Assembly: GCA_963778185.1 (NCBI GenBank)
Contig: CAVZTF010000001.1
Location: 62,001 to 126,000, forward strand
DNA: 64,000 nucleotides
Origin: RPQJ01 sp963778185
GTDB lineage: Bacteria; Pseudomonadota; Gammaproteobacteria; Steroidobacterales; Steroidobacteraceae
Direction: 5' to 3'
Shown here: positions 36,450-48,138 of the stretch, piece after piece
Layout of the letters: every line of letters starts with the position of its first letter
Numbering within the stretch: the stretch's first letter is position 1
Translations under genes and position numbers: made by a program
Notes under the pieces: generated by a model
Database searches by the model: none
What the model saw: the letters and a program-made list of their open reading frames with translations, nothing else
Told to the model about the DNA's origin: nothing

Positions 36450-37814
36450 TCAGTCCGGCGCCGGTTCCACTTCCAGCGTCAATCCGTCCACCCTGACGAT
36501 CCGCAGGCGCTGGCCCTGGCGCACCGGCACGCGCGTCACTGCCGACCAGGTCTCACCGTGGACGTGCACCATGCCTTGCCGTTCGAACGATTCGAGCGCG
36601 CGCGCCTCCTCGCGCAACAGTCCCTCGGCGCCGCTCACCACCGGCCGGCGCCGGGCGCGGACGGCGAACGACACGATCCCGAGCAGCAACAGCGCGCCGG
36701 CAAGCCCCATCGCGCCGATGGCCTGCCACGCGATGCCGAAGCCCGGCACGTCCTCGTCGAGCAGCATCACCGAGCCGATGACGAAGGCGACGATGCCGCC
36801 GAGCCCGAGCGTGCCGAACGAGGGCACGAACGTCTCGGCGACGATCAGCAGGACGCCGAGTGCGATGAGCGCGAGCCCGGCATAGTTGACCGACAGGACC
36901 TGGAAGGCGAAGAGGGCCAGCAGCAGGCAGATGGCGCCGACCACGCCAGGCAGCACCGTCCCCGGGTTGTACCCCTCGAGCAGCAGCCCGTAGATGCCGA
37001 TCAACATCAGCAGGTATGCCACGTTCGGGTTGGTGATCAGCGACAGCAGTTCGGTGCGCCAGTCGGGAAGCACTTCGCGCAACAACAGTCCACTGGTCTG
37101 CAGCACCACCTCGCGCGACCGGACCTTCACCTTGCGCCCATCGAGCGCGGCGAGCAGTTGCGGCAGGTCCGCCGCGACGAGGTCGATCACGCCCGCGGCA
37201 AGCGCCTCGTTCGCGGCAAGGCTCGCGCCCGTGCGCACTGCGCTCTCCGCCCAGTCCGCGTTGCGGCCCCTGAGTTCGGCGAGGCTGCGGAGGTAGGCGA
37301 CGGCATCGTTCACTGCCTTGCGTTCGAGCGCCGACGCCGACGGCGCCTGCCCGGGCGTGTCCTCCCCGTCGTCCGGCTTCGCGCTGCCGCCGGGGGCACC
37401 GCCGATCTGCACGGGCGTCGCTGCGCCGAGATTGGTCGCCGGCGCCATTGCCGCCACGTGGCTCGCATACATGAGAAACGTGCCGGCGCTCGCGGCACGC
37501 GCTCCGCTCGGCGAAACGTAGGTGACGACGGGCACTTCGGAGGCGAGGATCGCCTGCACCATGTCGCGCATCGAGCTGTCGAGGCCGCCGGGGGTGTCGA
37601 GGCTGACGATGACGAGGGGCGCACCCGTCTGCACAGCCTCCTCGAGCGTCCGCACGAAGAAATCGCTGGTGGCCGGACCGATGGGACCGTTGACCGGCAG
37701 CAGCACCGCCGACGTTCCCTGGGGCACGGCCTGCCCGTGCAGCATCCAGCCGGCGATCGCGACGAGCGACCAGGCGAGCGCCCGGCGCGGATGGACAGGC
37801 GATGGCGCGTCCAT
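36450..37814 (-). CDS. NfeD-family serine protease (stomatin operon partner)
   Basis: This is the long NfeD1b form of 454 residues with three parts. A signal or anchor segment comes first. A ClpP-fold protease domain follows (PLVIVSLDTPGGLDSSMRDM, PSGARAASAGTFLMYASHVA with the nucleophilic Ser, ERKAVNDAVAYLRSLAELRG with the general-base Lys). Four to five membrane helices and a C-terminal OB-fold (GMVHVHGETWSAVTRVPVRQ) complete it. Such proteases cut the hydrophobic C-terminus of partner stomatins. TATTAT ends 6 nt before the ATG, so the mRNA may be leaderless. Confidence 0.93.
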   Translation of the reverse strand: MDAPSPVHPRRALAWSLVAIAGWMLHGQAVPQGTSAVLLPVNGPIGPATSDFFVRTLEEAVQTGAPLVIVSLDTPGGLDSSMRDMVQAILASEVPVVTYVSPSGARAASAGTFLMYASHVAAMAPATNLGAATPVQIGGAPGGSAKPDDGEDTPGQAPSASALERKAVNDAVAYLRSLAELRGRNADWAESAVRTGASLAANEALAAGVIDLVAADLPQLLAALDGRKVKVRSREVVLQTSGLLLREVLPDWRTELLSLITNPNVAYLLMLIGIYGLLLEGYNPGTVLPGVVGAICLLLALFAFQVLSVNYAGLALIALGVLLIVAETFVPSFGTLGLGGIVAFVIGSVMLLDEDVPGFGIAWQAIGAMGLAGALLLLGIVSFAVRARRRPVVSGAEGLLREEARALESFERQGMVHVHGETWSAVTRVPVRQGQRLRIVRVDGLTLEVEPAPD

Positions 37815-37820
37815 GCCTCG

Positions 37821-37863
37821 ATAATAGCAGCGGTCTGCACCCGCCGCGTCGCGCCGTATACTG
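37821..37863. promoter_or_regulatory. Divergent -10 elements between nfeD and the MBL-fold gene
   Basis: On the minus strand TATTAT (37826-37821) lies 6 nt before the nfeD start. On the plus strand TATACT (37858-37863) lies 22 nt before the MBL-fold gene start. The -35 elements are weak on both sides. Confidence 0.45.
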
Positions 37864-37885
37864 GGGCCACAGGAGTCGAGTCGCC

Positions 37886-38785
37886 ATGCGCATCATGCTT
37901 CACCGCCTCGTCGTTGCCGGCCTGTGCGGCGCGCTGCTTCCCATCGTGCCCGCGCAGGCTGCGGCCGAGCTGCAGACGCAGCAGGTGAGGCCAGGGCTGT
38001 ACGTGGTGACCGGGGACGGCGGGAACGTCGCGGTGTGGACGGGGCAGGACGGTATCGTGCTGGTGGACAGCGGACTCGGCTCCCAGGCCGCGCAGATGCT
38101 GGATGCCGTGGCCCGCATTGCGCCGGGTCCGGTGCGCTTCATCGTGAACACCCACTGGCATCCCGACCACACGGGAGGCAACGAACTTGCGGGCCGCTCG
38201 GGCGCCGTCATCCTGGCGCACCCTGGCACGCGCGACGCCATGGCCACCGCCCAGGTCTCGGCGGAATACGCGATCAGGATCCCCGCCAGCCCCCGCGCGG
38301 CGTTGCCGGCCCTCACCTTCCCGGACGACGCCACGTTGCACCTGAACGGCGACAGCCTGCGGATGGTGCACATCGCCGGCGGGCACACGGACGGCGACCT
38401 GGTCCTGTGGTGGGAAGATGCCAACGCCGTGCACCTCGGCGACGTGTACTACAACGGCTCGTATCCCTTCGTGGATCTCGCGAATGGTGGATCGCTCGCC
38501 GGAATGGTCGCGGCCATCGAGGGCGCGCTATCGCGCGCCGATGCCCAGACCGTCGTCATCCCGGGCCACGGCCCGGTCTCCAGCCGGGCGGAACTCGCCG
38601 CCTACCGCGACATGCTGGTGGGCGCCGGCCGGCGCGTGCGCGAACTGGTGGAGCAGGGCATGAGCGTCGAGGAGGTGCTCGCTGCCCGCCCCACGGAGGC
38701 TTTCGACGACCGCTACGGCAAGGGGTCGGTGACGGCCGAGCGCTTCGTACGCATCCTCTACGAGGACCTCGCCACCCGCCGTTGA
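37886..38785 (+). CDS. Secreted metallo-beta-lactamase-fold hydrolase
   Basis: This 299-residue protein has signal peptide MRIMLHRLVVAGLCGALLPI followed by a cut near AQA. NTHWHPDHTGGNEL is the HxHxDH metal site. Further metal ligands are in HIAGGHTDGDLVLWWEDA and VHLGDVYYNGSYPFVDLANG (Asp) and VIPGHGPVS (His). AGGAG precedes the ATG. Subclass and substrate are not visible; the pattern matches broad periplasmic MBL hydrolases more than a beta-lactamase. It is convergent with the aldehyde dehydrogenase gene (4 nt between stops). Confidence 0.9.
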   Translation: MRIMLHRLVVAGLCGALLPIVPAQAAAELQTQQVRPGLYVVTGDGGNVAVWTGQDGIVLVDSGLGSQAAQMLDAVARIAPGPVRFIVNTHWHPDHTGGNELAGRSGAVILAHPGTRDAMATAQVSAEYAIRIPASPRAALPALTFPDDATLHLNGDSLRMVHIAGGHTDGDLVLWWEDANAVHLGDVYYNGSYPFVDLANGGSLAGMVAAIEGALSRADAQTVVIPGHGPVSSRAELAAYRDMLVGAGRRVRELVEQGMSVEEVLAARPTEAFDDRYGKGSVTAERFVRILYEDLATRR

Positions 38786-38789
38786 GCGG

Positions 38790-40316
38790 TCAGGCCGAGA
38801 CGTCGAAGTTGATGCCCTGCGCCAGCGGCAGTTCCGTGCCCCAGTTCACCGTGCAGGTCTGGCGCCGCATGTAGGTCTTCCAGGCATCGGATCCCGATTC
38901 GCGTCCGCCGCCCGTGTCCTTCTCGCCACCGAAGGCGCCCCCGATCTCGGCGCCGGACGTGCCGATGTTGACGTTGGCGATGCCGCAGTCCGAGCCCGAC
39001 GCCGACAGGAAGCGCTCGGCGTGCTGCAGGCGGTCGGTGAAGATCGCCGACGACAGGCCGTGTGCCACGTCGTTCTGCATGGCGATGGCCTCGTCGAGCG
39101 ACTTGAACGGCACGAGGTAGAGGATCGGGCCGAAGGTCTCGGTGCGCACGATCTCCCAGTCGTGGCGAGCTCGGACGATCGCGGGCTCGACGAAGTGCCC
39201 GGGGCGGTCCAGCACCTTGCCTCCCACGAGCAACGTCCCGCCGCTCGCCACCGCTTGCGCCACCGCCGATTCGAAGGCCTTGACCGCCGAGGCATCGATG
39301 AGCGGGCCCATGAGCGTGCCGGCCTCGAGCGGGTCGCCGATGCGCACCTGCCGGTACGCGGTCGCAAGCCGCCGTTCGAGCTCCCCAAGCCGCGATTCGT
39401 GCACGAAGACGCGGCGCGTCGAGGTGCAGCGCTGGCCGGCGGTGCCGACCGCGCCGAACACGATCGAGGTCACTGCGAGGTCGAGGTTGGCGTGCTCGTC
39501 GACGATGATCGCATTGTTGCCGCCGAGCTCGAGCAGGCTCTTGCCGAGGCGACGGGCGACGCGCTGGCCGACGTCGCGGCCGACGTGGGTCGAGCCGGTG
39601 AACGAGACGAGGTCGACGCGACGGTCGTCGACGAAACGCGTGGCGATCTCGTGCCCGGCGTCGACGAACAGCTGGAATATTCCGGGATAGCCGTTGCGTT
39701 CGAGCACCTGGTTGCAGAGCCGCTGTACCGCGACTGCGCAGAGCGCCGTCTTGAGCGAGGGCTTCCACACCGTCACGTTGCCACAGATGGCCGCGAGGAA
39801 GGCGTTCCAGGCCCACACCGCCACCGGGAAGTTGAATGCGCTGATGACCCCGACGACGCCGAGCGGGTGCCACTGCTCGAACATGCGGTGGCTCGGCCGC
39901 TCCGAGTGCATCGAGAGCCCGTAGAGCATGCGCGACTGGCCGACGGCGAAGTCGGCGATGTCGATCATTTCCTGCACCTCGCCGTCGCCCTCGGCCTTGA
40001 TCTTGCCCATCTCGAGGGAGACGAGGCTGCCGAGGTCGGACTTGTGCCGGCGCAGCTCGTCGCCGACGAGACGCACCGCCTCGCCGCGCTTCGGCGCAGG
40101 CACCTTGCGCCACGCGAGCGCCACCTCCCGGGCCGCGGCCATCAGCTGCTCGTACTGCGCGGGCGTGGTCCCGACCACGCTTGCCAGGGCGAGGCCCGTC
40201 GCGGGATTGATCGATTCGACGCGCGGCGCCGATGGGTCCGACAGCCAGCCGCCGTTCGACGACCACGTCCCGGCGTTGAGCTCGGTGAGCCCCAGGTTGG
40301 CGAGTACCGTGTTCAT
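38790..40316 (-). CDS. ALDH7-type aldehyde dehydrogenase (2-aminoadipate 6-semialdehyde dehydrogenase)
   Basis: This NAD-dependent enzyme probably oxidises 2-aminoadipate semialdehyde to 2-aminoadipate in lysine breakdown. The 508-residue protein is of the antiquitin type: ISAFNFPVAVWAWNAFLAAI, SFTGSTHVGRDV, LELGGNNAIIVDEHANLDLA (catalytic Glu) and GTAGQRCTSTRRVFVHE (catalytic Cys). The ALDH7 family assignment rests on the ELGGNNAII and TAGQRCTSTRR variants. Its ATG overlaps the stop of the saccharopine-dehydrogenase-like gene, which supplies the preceding step. Confidence 0.92.
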   Translation of the reverse strand: MNTVLANLGLTELNAGTWSSNGGWLSDPSAPRVESINPATGLALASVVGTTPAQYEQLMAAAREVALAWRKVPAPKRGEAVRLVGDELRRHKSDLGSLVSLEMGKIKAEGDGEVQEMIDIADFAVGQSRMLYGLSMHSERPSHRMFEQWHPLGVVGVISAFNFPVAVWAWNAFLAAICGNVTVWKPSLKTALCAVAVQRLCNQVLERNGYPGIFQLFVDAGHEIATRFVDDRRVDLVSFTGSTHVGRDVGQRVARRLGKSLLELGGNNAIIVDEHANLDLAVTSIVFGAVGTAGQRCTSTRRVFVHESRLGELERRLATAYRQVRIGDPLEAGTLMGPLIDASAVKAFESAVAQAVASGGTLLVGGKVLDRPGHFVEPAIVRARHDWEIVRTETFGPILYLVPFKSLDEAIAMQNDVAHGLSSAIFTDRLQHAERFLSASGSDCGIANVNIGTSGAEIGGAFGGEKDTGGGRESGSDAWKTYMRRQTCTVNWGTELPLAQGINFDVSA

Positions 40317-41485
40317 GACGGTCTCCCGTCGGTCGAGCGTTGCTGGCCGGTCTTCCCGGCGACCACCATGCGGCCGGAGACATCCTTGCCGCCGCCGTTG
40401 GCGTAGTGCTTGCCGTAGCGGTTGTCCAGTACGTCGACGAGGCTGAAGTCCTCCTGGCGGACGAAGCCGCGGTAACGGCCCGGCGTGCGCAACACGAGGT
40501 CGACGACCGCAGTGACGCCCGCCGCGGTCGTCACCTGGATCGCGGACCACAGCCTGCCGGCGATGACCTGCGGGTAGATCTTGCTCACGTAGTTTTCCTC
40601 GCGCAGCTCGCCTCCCTGGCGGCCGGTCACCGCCACGTAGACGATCACCACGTCCTGCAGGGTCTGTGGCACGGCGTTCTCCAGGATCCGCTTCAGCGTG
40701 CCGCGGTCCTGGTTCAGCTTGAGGTCGTTCATCAGCAGGCGCATCTGTGCGCAGTGCCCGGGGTAGCGGATGGTCTTGTAGTCCATGGCTTCGGCGCGCT
40801 GGCCGTGGGTCTCGCCGAGCGAGCCGAGGCCTCCGGAGGTGTTGAACGCCTCGTAGGCCGTGCCGTCGATCTCGATCTCCTCGAGGCCCTCCAGCGGAGC
40901 CACCTCGGTGGCGCGGCCTTCCACGATGGCTTCGCAGGGATTGCCGTACTCGTTGATGAGCCCCTCGGTGGACCAGGTGAGCGAGTACTTGAGCACGTTG
41001 TTCGGGTGCTGCGGCAGGGCGCCGACGCGCAGCTTGACGCTGCGCAGCTCGTCGAAGTGCTTGATCAGCTCGTTGGCGGCGATGCTGATGAAACCGGGCG
41101 CGAGGCCGCATTGCGGCACGAAGGCATGGTCGGCGCCGTCGGCCAGCTTGCGCACCGCGCGGGTCACGGCGACGTCCTCGGTGAGGTCGAAGTAATGCGC
41201 GCCGGCCGCCTTGGCCGCTTCCGCGACCGCGACGTTGCAGTAGAACGGCAGGCTCGAGATCACCGCCTCGACGGGATGGGCGCGCAGTTGCGCGGCCAGT
41301 GCGGCGGGGTCGCGGGCGTCGATGCCGTGCGAGTGCAGGTTGTCGAGGCGGTGCGCGTCGACGACGGAGCGCGCGACCTCGGCGCTGACGTCGGCGACGT
41401 GGACGTCGTAGTCGCCCGACTCCGCCAGCAGCCCGCAGATCAGCGAGCCGATCTTGCCCGCGCCGAGTATCAGGACCTTGTGCAT
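40313..41485 (-). CDS. Saccharopine dehydrogenase-family protein
   Basis: This enzyme likely oxidises saccharopine or lysine to 2-aminoadipate semialdehyde. The 390-residue protein starts MHKVLILGAGKIGSLICGLL, the Rossmann nucleotide-binding motif GAGKIG. It contains VISSLPFYCNVAVAEAAKAA, PQCGLAPGFISIAANELIKH and YSLTWSTEGLINEYGNPCEA, typical of the Lys9/LysDH group. Coupling to an ALDH7 gene by an ATGA overlap supports a two-step lysine pathway. Whether it is lysine 6-dehydrogenase or saccharopine dehydrogenase cannot be decided here. Confidence 0.9.
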   Translation of the reverse strand: MHKVLILGAGKIGSLICGLLAESGDYDVHVADVSAEVARSVVDAHRLDNLHSHGIDARDPAALAAQLRAHPVEAVISSLPFYCNVAVAEAAKAAGAHYFDLTEDVAVTRAVRKLADGADHAFVPQCGLAPGFISIAANELIKHFDELRSVKLRVGALPQHPNNVLKYSLTWSTEGLINEYGNPCEAIVEGRATEVAPLEGLEEIEIDGTAYEAFNTSGGLGSLGETHGQRAEAMDYKTIRYPGHCAQMRLLMNDLKLNQDRGTLKRILENAVPQTLQDVVIVYVAVTGRQGGELREENYVSKIYPQVIAGRLWSAIQVTTAAGVTAVVDLVLRTPGRYRGFVRQEDFSLVDVLDNRYGKHYANGGGKDVSGRMVVAGKTGQQRSTDGRPS

Positions 41486-41576
41486 GCGTGAACTCCGGAT
41501 TCGTCGAGGTGCGCGATTCTGACGAAACGGCCGCGAGGCGTCACGCCCGTTTCTTTTGCGGTGCAACGATCCGGGG

Positions 41577-41582
41577 TACGAT
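41577..41582 (+). promoter_or_regulatory. -10 element 6 nt before the class II DAHP synthase start
   Basis: TACGAT ends 6 nt before the ATG at 41589. A TTTGCG about 16 nt upstream may be the -35. Transcription would then start at or next to the start codon. Confidence 0.4.
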
Positions 41583-41588
41583 TGGCGG

Positions 41589-42944
<1,356 letters not shown>

Positions 42945-42950
42945 GCAGGC

Positions 42951-43580
42951 TCAGTATGCCGAGGCGACCGTAGCGCGGTACGTGTCGAGCTCGTGCTGGG
43001 CGCGGGCGCGCTCCTTCTCGAGCTCGGAAATCTCCGCCTTGAGGCGCCCGATTCGCTCGGCGACCTGCTTGGTGTCGAGCAGGGCCTGCGCGCGTTCTTC
43101 CGGGGTCGACGCTTCGCCGACCAGGACGAACGTCCGCCGGGCCACGGTATCCTCGAGCCGCACGATCTCCTGGCGGCGGTACTCGATTGCGGACTCGGCA
43201 TCCGCGACGCGGCGGGTGCGCAGGTAGAGCGCCCGGCCGGAGTCGTAGGCCTCGACGAAAGCCGGGGCGAGGTCGGCCGGGCAGCTGTCGTAGTAGGCCG
43301 TGCCGTTCACGCCGGCACGGTAGCCGTTGTGCGGCTGGCAGAACTCGCGCAGGCCGTCCGCCCGTCCCGCGCGATAGGCTTCGAGGTCCGGGGTGACGCC
43401 GTGTTCGGCACAGGCTTTGCGGTGCTGGCCGATGCGCTCGCCGGAACGGCCCGCGACGCCATCCTCGTAGCCCACGGTGCGCCAGTCCACGGTGCGGCAT
43501 TCGTCCTCGTTCAACGTCGTCGTCGAGCATCCGGCGAGCAGCAGTCCGCCGGCGGCGAGCAGGGGCACGAAAGCCTTCAT
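42951..43580 (-). CDS. DUF2799-type lipoprotein
   Basis: This 209-residue protein has a signal ending in the lipobox LLLAGCSTTTL, so it is a lipoprotein. The mature part has CRTVDWRTVGYEDGVAGRSG, a YRAGRADGLREFC block and a C-terminal coiled-coil (ERIGRLKAEISELEKERARA). The family is of unknown function. AGGAG precedes the ATG. It is convergent with the DAHP synthase gene (6 nt). Confidence 0.88.
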   Translation of the reverse strand: MKAFVPLLAAGGLLLAGCSTTTLNEDECRTVDWRTVGYEDGVAGRSGERIGQHRKACAEHGVTPDLEAYRAGRADGLREFCQPHNGYRAGVNGTAYYDSCPADLAPAFVEAYDSGRALYLRTRRVADAESAIEYRRQEIVRLEDTVARRTFVLVGEASTPEERAQALLDTKQVAERIGRLKAEISELEKERARAQHELDTYRATVASAY

Positions 43581-43655
43581 CGCGTCTCCTCAGGGTAGCG
43601 ACCCCGCCGAACTTAATCCCCGCGGGGGCGTCAACGGCGTGCCCGGGGTCACGGT

Positions 43656-44237
43656 TCAGCGCTTGCGGCCCTCTTCGAGCTGGGTTTCGGCATCGCTCCG
43701 TGGCACTTCCCGCCACTCGCCCGGCGACAGGCCCTCAAGGTTCCACGGTCCGACGGCCCATCGGATCAGGCGCAGGGTCGGGTGCCCGGCGGCCGCCGTC
43801 ATGCGGCGCACCTGCCGGTTGCGGCCTTCCTTGATCTCGAGTTCGATCCAGCCGGTCGGGATGGCCCGGCGCGAGCGTATCGGCGGATCGCGTGGCCACA
43901 GCCAGCCCGGCTCCGGCACCTGCTGCGCGCGGGCGGGCAGGGTGGGACCGTCGTTCAACACCACGCCCCTGCGCAGCGCCTCGAGGGCGGTTTCCCCGGG
44001 TGTGCCTTCCACCTGCGCGAAGTAGACCTTCGGGTAGGGCGCGCCGGGCTGGCTGATGCGCGCCTGCCAGGGGCCGAAATCGGTCAGCACCATGAGGCCT
44101 TCGCTGTCGTAGTCGAGGCGCCCGGCAGGGTAGACGTCCCGGATGGGCAGCAGGTCGCGCAGGCAGCGCCGCTCGTCGGGGCTGGTGAACTGCGGCAGCA
44201 CGTGGAAGGGCTTGTTAAGCAGTATCAGACGCATCAT
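43656..44237 (-). CDS. rluE: 23S rRNA pseudouridine synthase RluE
   Basis: This enzyme makes pseudouridine 2457 in 23S rRNA. From the ATG at 44237 it has 193 residues and starts MMRLILLNKPFHVLPQFTSP. VYPAGRLDYDSEGLMVLTDF holds the catalytic Asp and Tyr. IKEGRNRQVRRMTAAAGHPT is the RsuA/RluB/E/F-type motif. It lacks an S4 domain, as RluE does. It is divergent from aceB. Confidence 0.94.
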   Translation of the reverse strand: MMRLILLNKPFHVLPQFTSPDERRCLRDLLPIRDVYPAGRLDYDSEGLMVLTDFGPWQARISQPGAPYPKVYFAQVEGTPGETALEALRRGVVLNDGPTLPARAQQVPEPGWLWPRDPPIRSRRAIPTGWIELEIKEGRNRQVRRMTAAAGHPTLRLIRWAVGPWNLEGLSPGEWREVPRSDAETQLEEGRKR

Positions 44238-44355
44238 CGTGGAAATTAGCGCTTGCCGATGGCGGCGCGGCAAGTCTATCCTCCATATTGCGCTGCAACA
44301 TCGCGTCGCTCGGTCGCGGACCCCGTCCGGGCGTCGCCGCATCCTGGAGCAAGCC

Positions 44356-45963
<1,608 letters not shown>

Positions 45964-45991
45964 CCGAATACGCACACACGAGGACCGTGAA

Positions 45992-47303
45992 ATGACCAAA
46001 CAGGCAGCCCAGGCACTGCGCAAGGATTGGGAGACCAATCCCCGCTGGAAGGGGATCAAGCGCACCTACACCGCCGACGACGTCGTGCGCCTGCGCGGCA
46101 GCGTCCTCATCGAGCAGACGCTCGCGCGCCTCGGCGCCGAGAAGCTGTGGCAGCTGGTGACCACCGAGCCGTACGTAAACTGCCTCGGCGCGCTCACGGC
46201 CGGGCAGGCGATGCAGCAGGTGAAGGCCGGCATCAAGGCCATCTACCTCTCGGGCTGGCAGGTCGCCGCGGATAACAACAGCTACATGACCATGTACCCC
46301 GACCAGTCCCTGTATCCGGTGGACTCGGTGCCGAAGGTAGTCGAGCGCATCAACTCGACGTTCAAGCGGGCGGATGAGATCCAGTGCGCCAAGGGCATCG
46401 CGCCGGGCTCGAAGGACTACGTGGACTTCTTCGCCCCGATCGTGGCGGACGCAGAGGCCGGCTTCGGTGGCGTGCTGAACGCCTTCGAGCTGATGAAGGC
46501 GATGATCCGCGCCGGGCGCCGCGGGCGTGCACTTCGAGGACCAGCTGGCCTCGGTCAAGAAGTGCGGCCACATGGGCGGCAAGGTGCTGGTGCCGACGCA
46601 GGAGGCGGTGCAGAAGCTTCTCGCCGCGCGCCTCGCGGCGGACGTGATGGGCGTGCCGACGATCGTGCTCGCGCGCACGGACGCAGAGGCGGCCGACCTG
46701 CTGACGAGCGACGTCGACGAGAACGACAAGCCGTTCTGCACCGGCGAGCGCACGCCCGAGGGCTTCTATCGCACCAAGCCGGGCGTCGAGCAGTCCATCT
46801 CGCGCGGCCTCGCCTATGCGCCGTACGCGGACATGGTGTGGTGCGAGACGGGCAAGCCGGACCTCGGCTTCGCGAAGAAATTTGCCGAGGCGATCCGCGC
46901 GAAGTACCCGGGCAAGCTGCTCGCCTACAACTGCTCGCCGTCGTTCAACTGGAAGAAGAACCTCGACGACGCGACCATCGCCAGGTTCCAGCGCGAGCTG
47001 GGCGCCATGGGCTACAAGTACCAGTTCATCACGCTGGCCGGCATCCACTCGATGTGGTTCAACATGTTCGACCTCGCGCAGGAATACGCGAAGATCGGCA
47101 TGACGGCCTACGTCGAGAAGGTGCAGGAGCCCGAGTTCGCGGCGCGCGACCGCGGCTACAGCTTCGTGTCGCACCAGCAGGAAGTGGGCACGGGCTACTT
47201 CGACGAGGTGACCCAGGTGATCCAGGGCGGGCATTCGTCGACGACCGCGATGCACGGCTCGACGGAGGAGGAGCAGTTCGCGACGGGTGGTGCACATCAC
47301 TGA
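45992..47303 (+). CDS. aceA: Isocitrate lyase with one frameshift
   Basis: This enzyme splits isocitrate to glyoxylate and succinate, the first step of the glyoxylate shunt. The first 175 codons run MTKQAAQALRKDW ... APIVADAEAGFGGVLNAFEL. At about 46516-46520 the frame shifts by one. The sequence continues in the displaced frame as VHFEDQLASVKKCGHMGGKV, with the catalytic KKCGHMGG, down to GGHSSTTAMHGSTEEEQFAT. Removing one G from the GGG run gives a continuous enzyme of about 436 residues (E. coli 434). Both parts are conserved, so it is either a sequence error or a very recent mutation. Confidence 0.92.
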
Positions 47304-47326
47304 CCGCTGACGGCAACCGAGTGATC

Positions 47327-47360
47327 GCGGCCCGGGCGGGCGACCGCCCGGGCCGCTTGT
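47327..47360 (+). terminator. Hairpin terminator after aceA
   Basis: A perfect 13-bp GC stem (47327-47339 with 47344-47356) with a GCGA tetraloop is followed by TTGT. The stem is strong but the U tract is poor. It separates aceBA from crcB. Confidence 0.6.
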
Positions 47361-47386
47361 CCAGGGCGTCGGCGAGGACAGCAATC

Positions 47387-47767
47387 ATGTGGAAGTCGGT
47401 GATGGCCGTCTGCCTGGGTGCGAGTGTCGGCGCCCTGTTGCGCTGGTGGCTCGGCGCGCAGCTCAACAGTCTTTTCCCGGCGATTCCACCCGGCACCCTG
47501 ACCGCCAACCTGGTGGGTGGCTACGTCGTCGGCCTCGCAGTCGCGTTCTTCGCCACCTATCCAGCCATCTCGCCGGAGTGGCGACTGCTCATCATCACCG
47601 GATTCTGCGGCGGACTGACGACGTTTTCGACGTTCTCGGCCGAGCTCGTCACGCTGCTGCAGCAAGGGCGCAGCCTGTGGGCGCTGGGTGCCGCGGCGAC
47701 GCACCTCGGTGGTTCGCTCGTCATGACGCTGGCCGGCATCGGTACGGTCAACTGGTTCCGGGGCTGA
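47387..47767 (+). CDS. crcB: Fluoride-specific ion channel (CrcB/Fluc)
   Basis: This 126-residue protein forms dual-topology dimers that expel fluoride. It has four membrane helices. GALLRWWLGAQLN, TLTANLVGGYVVGLAVAFFA and GFCGGLTTFSTFSAELVTLL (Phe box and central Na-binding motif) are diagnostic. I found no fluoride riboswitch in the 83 nt upstream. A DUF190 gene follows, a frequent partner. Confidence 0.94.
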   Translation: MWKSVMAVCLGASVGALLRWWLGAQLNSLFPAIPPGTLTANLVGGYVVGLAVAFFATYPAISPEWRLLIITGFCGGLTTFSTFSAELVTLLQQGRSLWALGAAATHLGGSLVMTLAGIGTVNWFRG

Positions 47768-47787
47768 GGATTGCGGGAGCACTCGTC

Positions 47788-48138
47788 ATGCAAGGTCAAT
47801 TCTGCCGCTTCTACGTGCACGAGAACGACCGCCATCAAGGCCGGCCGCTCTGGGAGTGGCTCCTCGACCAGGCGAACCGCCTGGGCGTCCGGGGCGGCTC
47901 GGCCTTCAAGGCGATGGCAGGCTTTGGCCGCCACCACGTGCTGCAGGAGGAGCGCTTCTTCGAGCTCGCCGGCTCGCTCGCGGTCGAGGTCGAGTTCATC
48001 GTCACCGAGGACGAGGCCCGCCAGCTCCTCGAGCTGTTGCAGCGTGAGCAGGTGAAGGCGTTCTACGCGATCATCCCGGCGAACTTCGGAGTGATCGAAG
48101 GCGGGACGCCAGAACCTCGACGTCCGCCACGTGGATGA
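47788..48138 (+). CDS. DUF190-family protein
   Basis: This small 116-residue cytosolic protein with a ferredoxin-like, PII-like fold (WEWLLDQANRLGVRGGSAFK, AGFGRHHVLQEERFFELAGS) is commonly encoded beside crcB and may bind a nucleotide or regulate the channel. GGAG precedes the ATG. It overlaps the udgB start by ATGA. Confidence 0.88.
   Translation: MQGQFCRFYVHENDRHQGRPLWEWLLDQANRLGVRGGSAFKAMAGFGRHHVLQEERFFELAGSLAVEVEFIVTEDEARQLLELLQREQVKAFYAIIPANFGVIEGGTPEPRRPPRG

Noticed and set aside
47304..47386. Fluoride riboswitch before crcB
   Set aside because: The gap is filled largely by a 13-bp GC hairpin with a tetraloop, and the conserved fluoride-aptamer sequences are not visible.
45992..47767. 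Isocitrate lyase fused to the crcB region as one 591-codon frame
   Set aside because: After about 46517 this frame leaves the conserved sequence, which continues in the neighbouring frame to 47303. The long frame is the frameshift product running on by chance; crcB has its own ATG at 47387.
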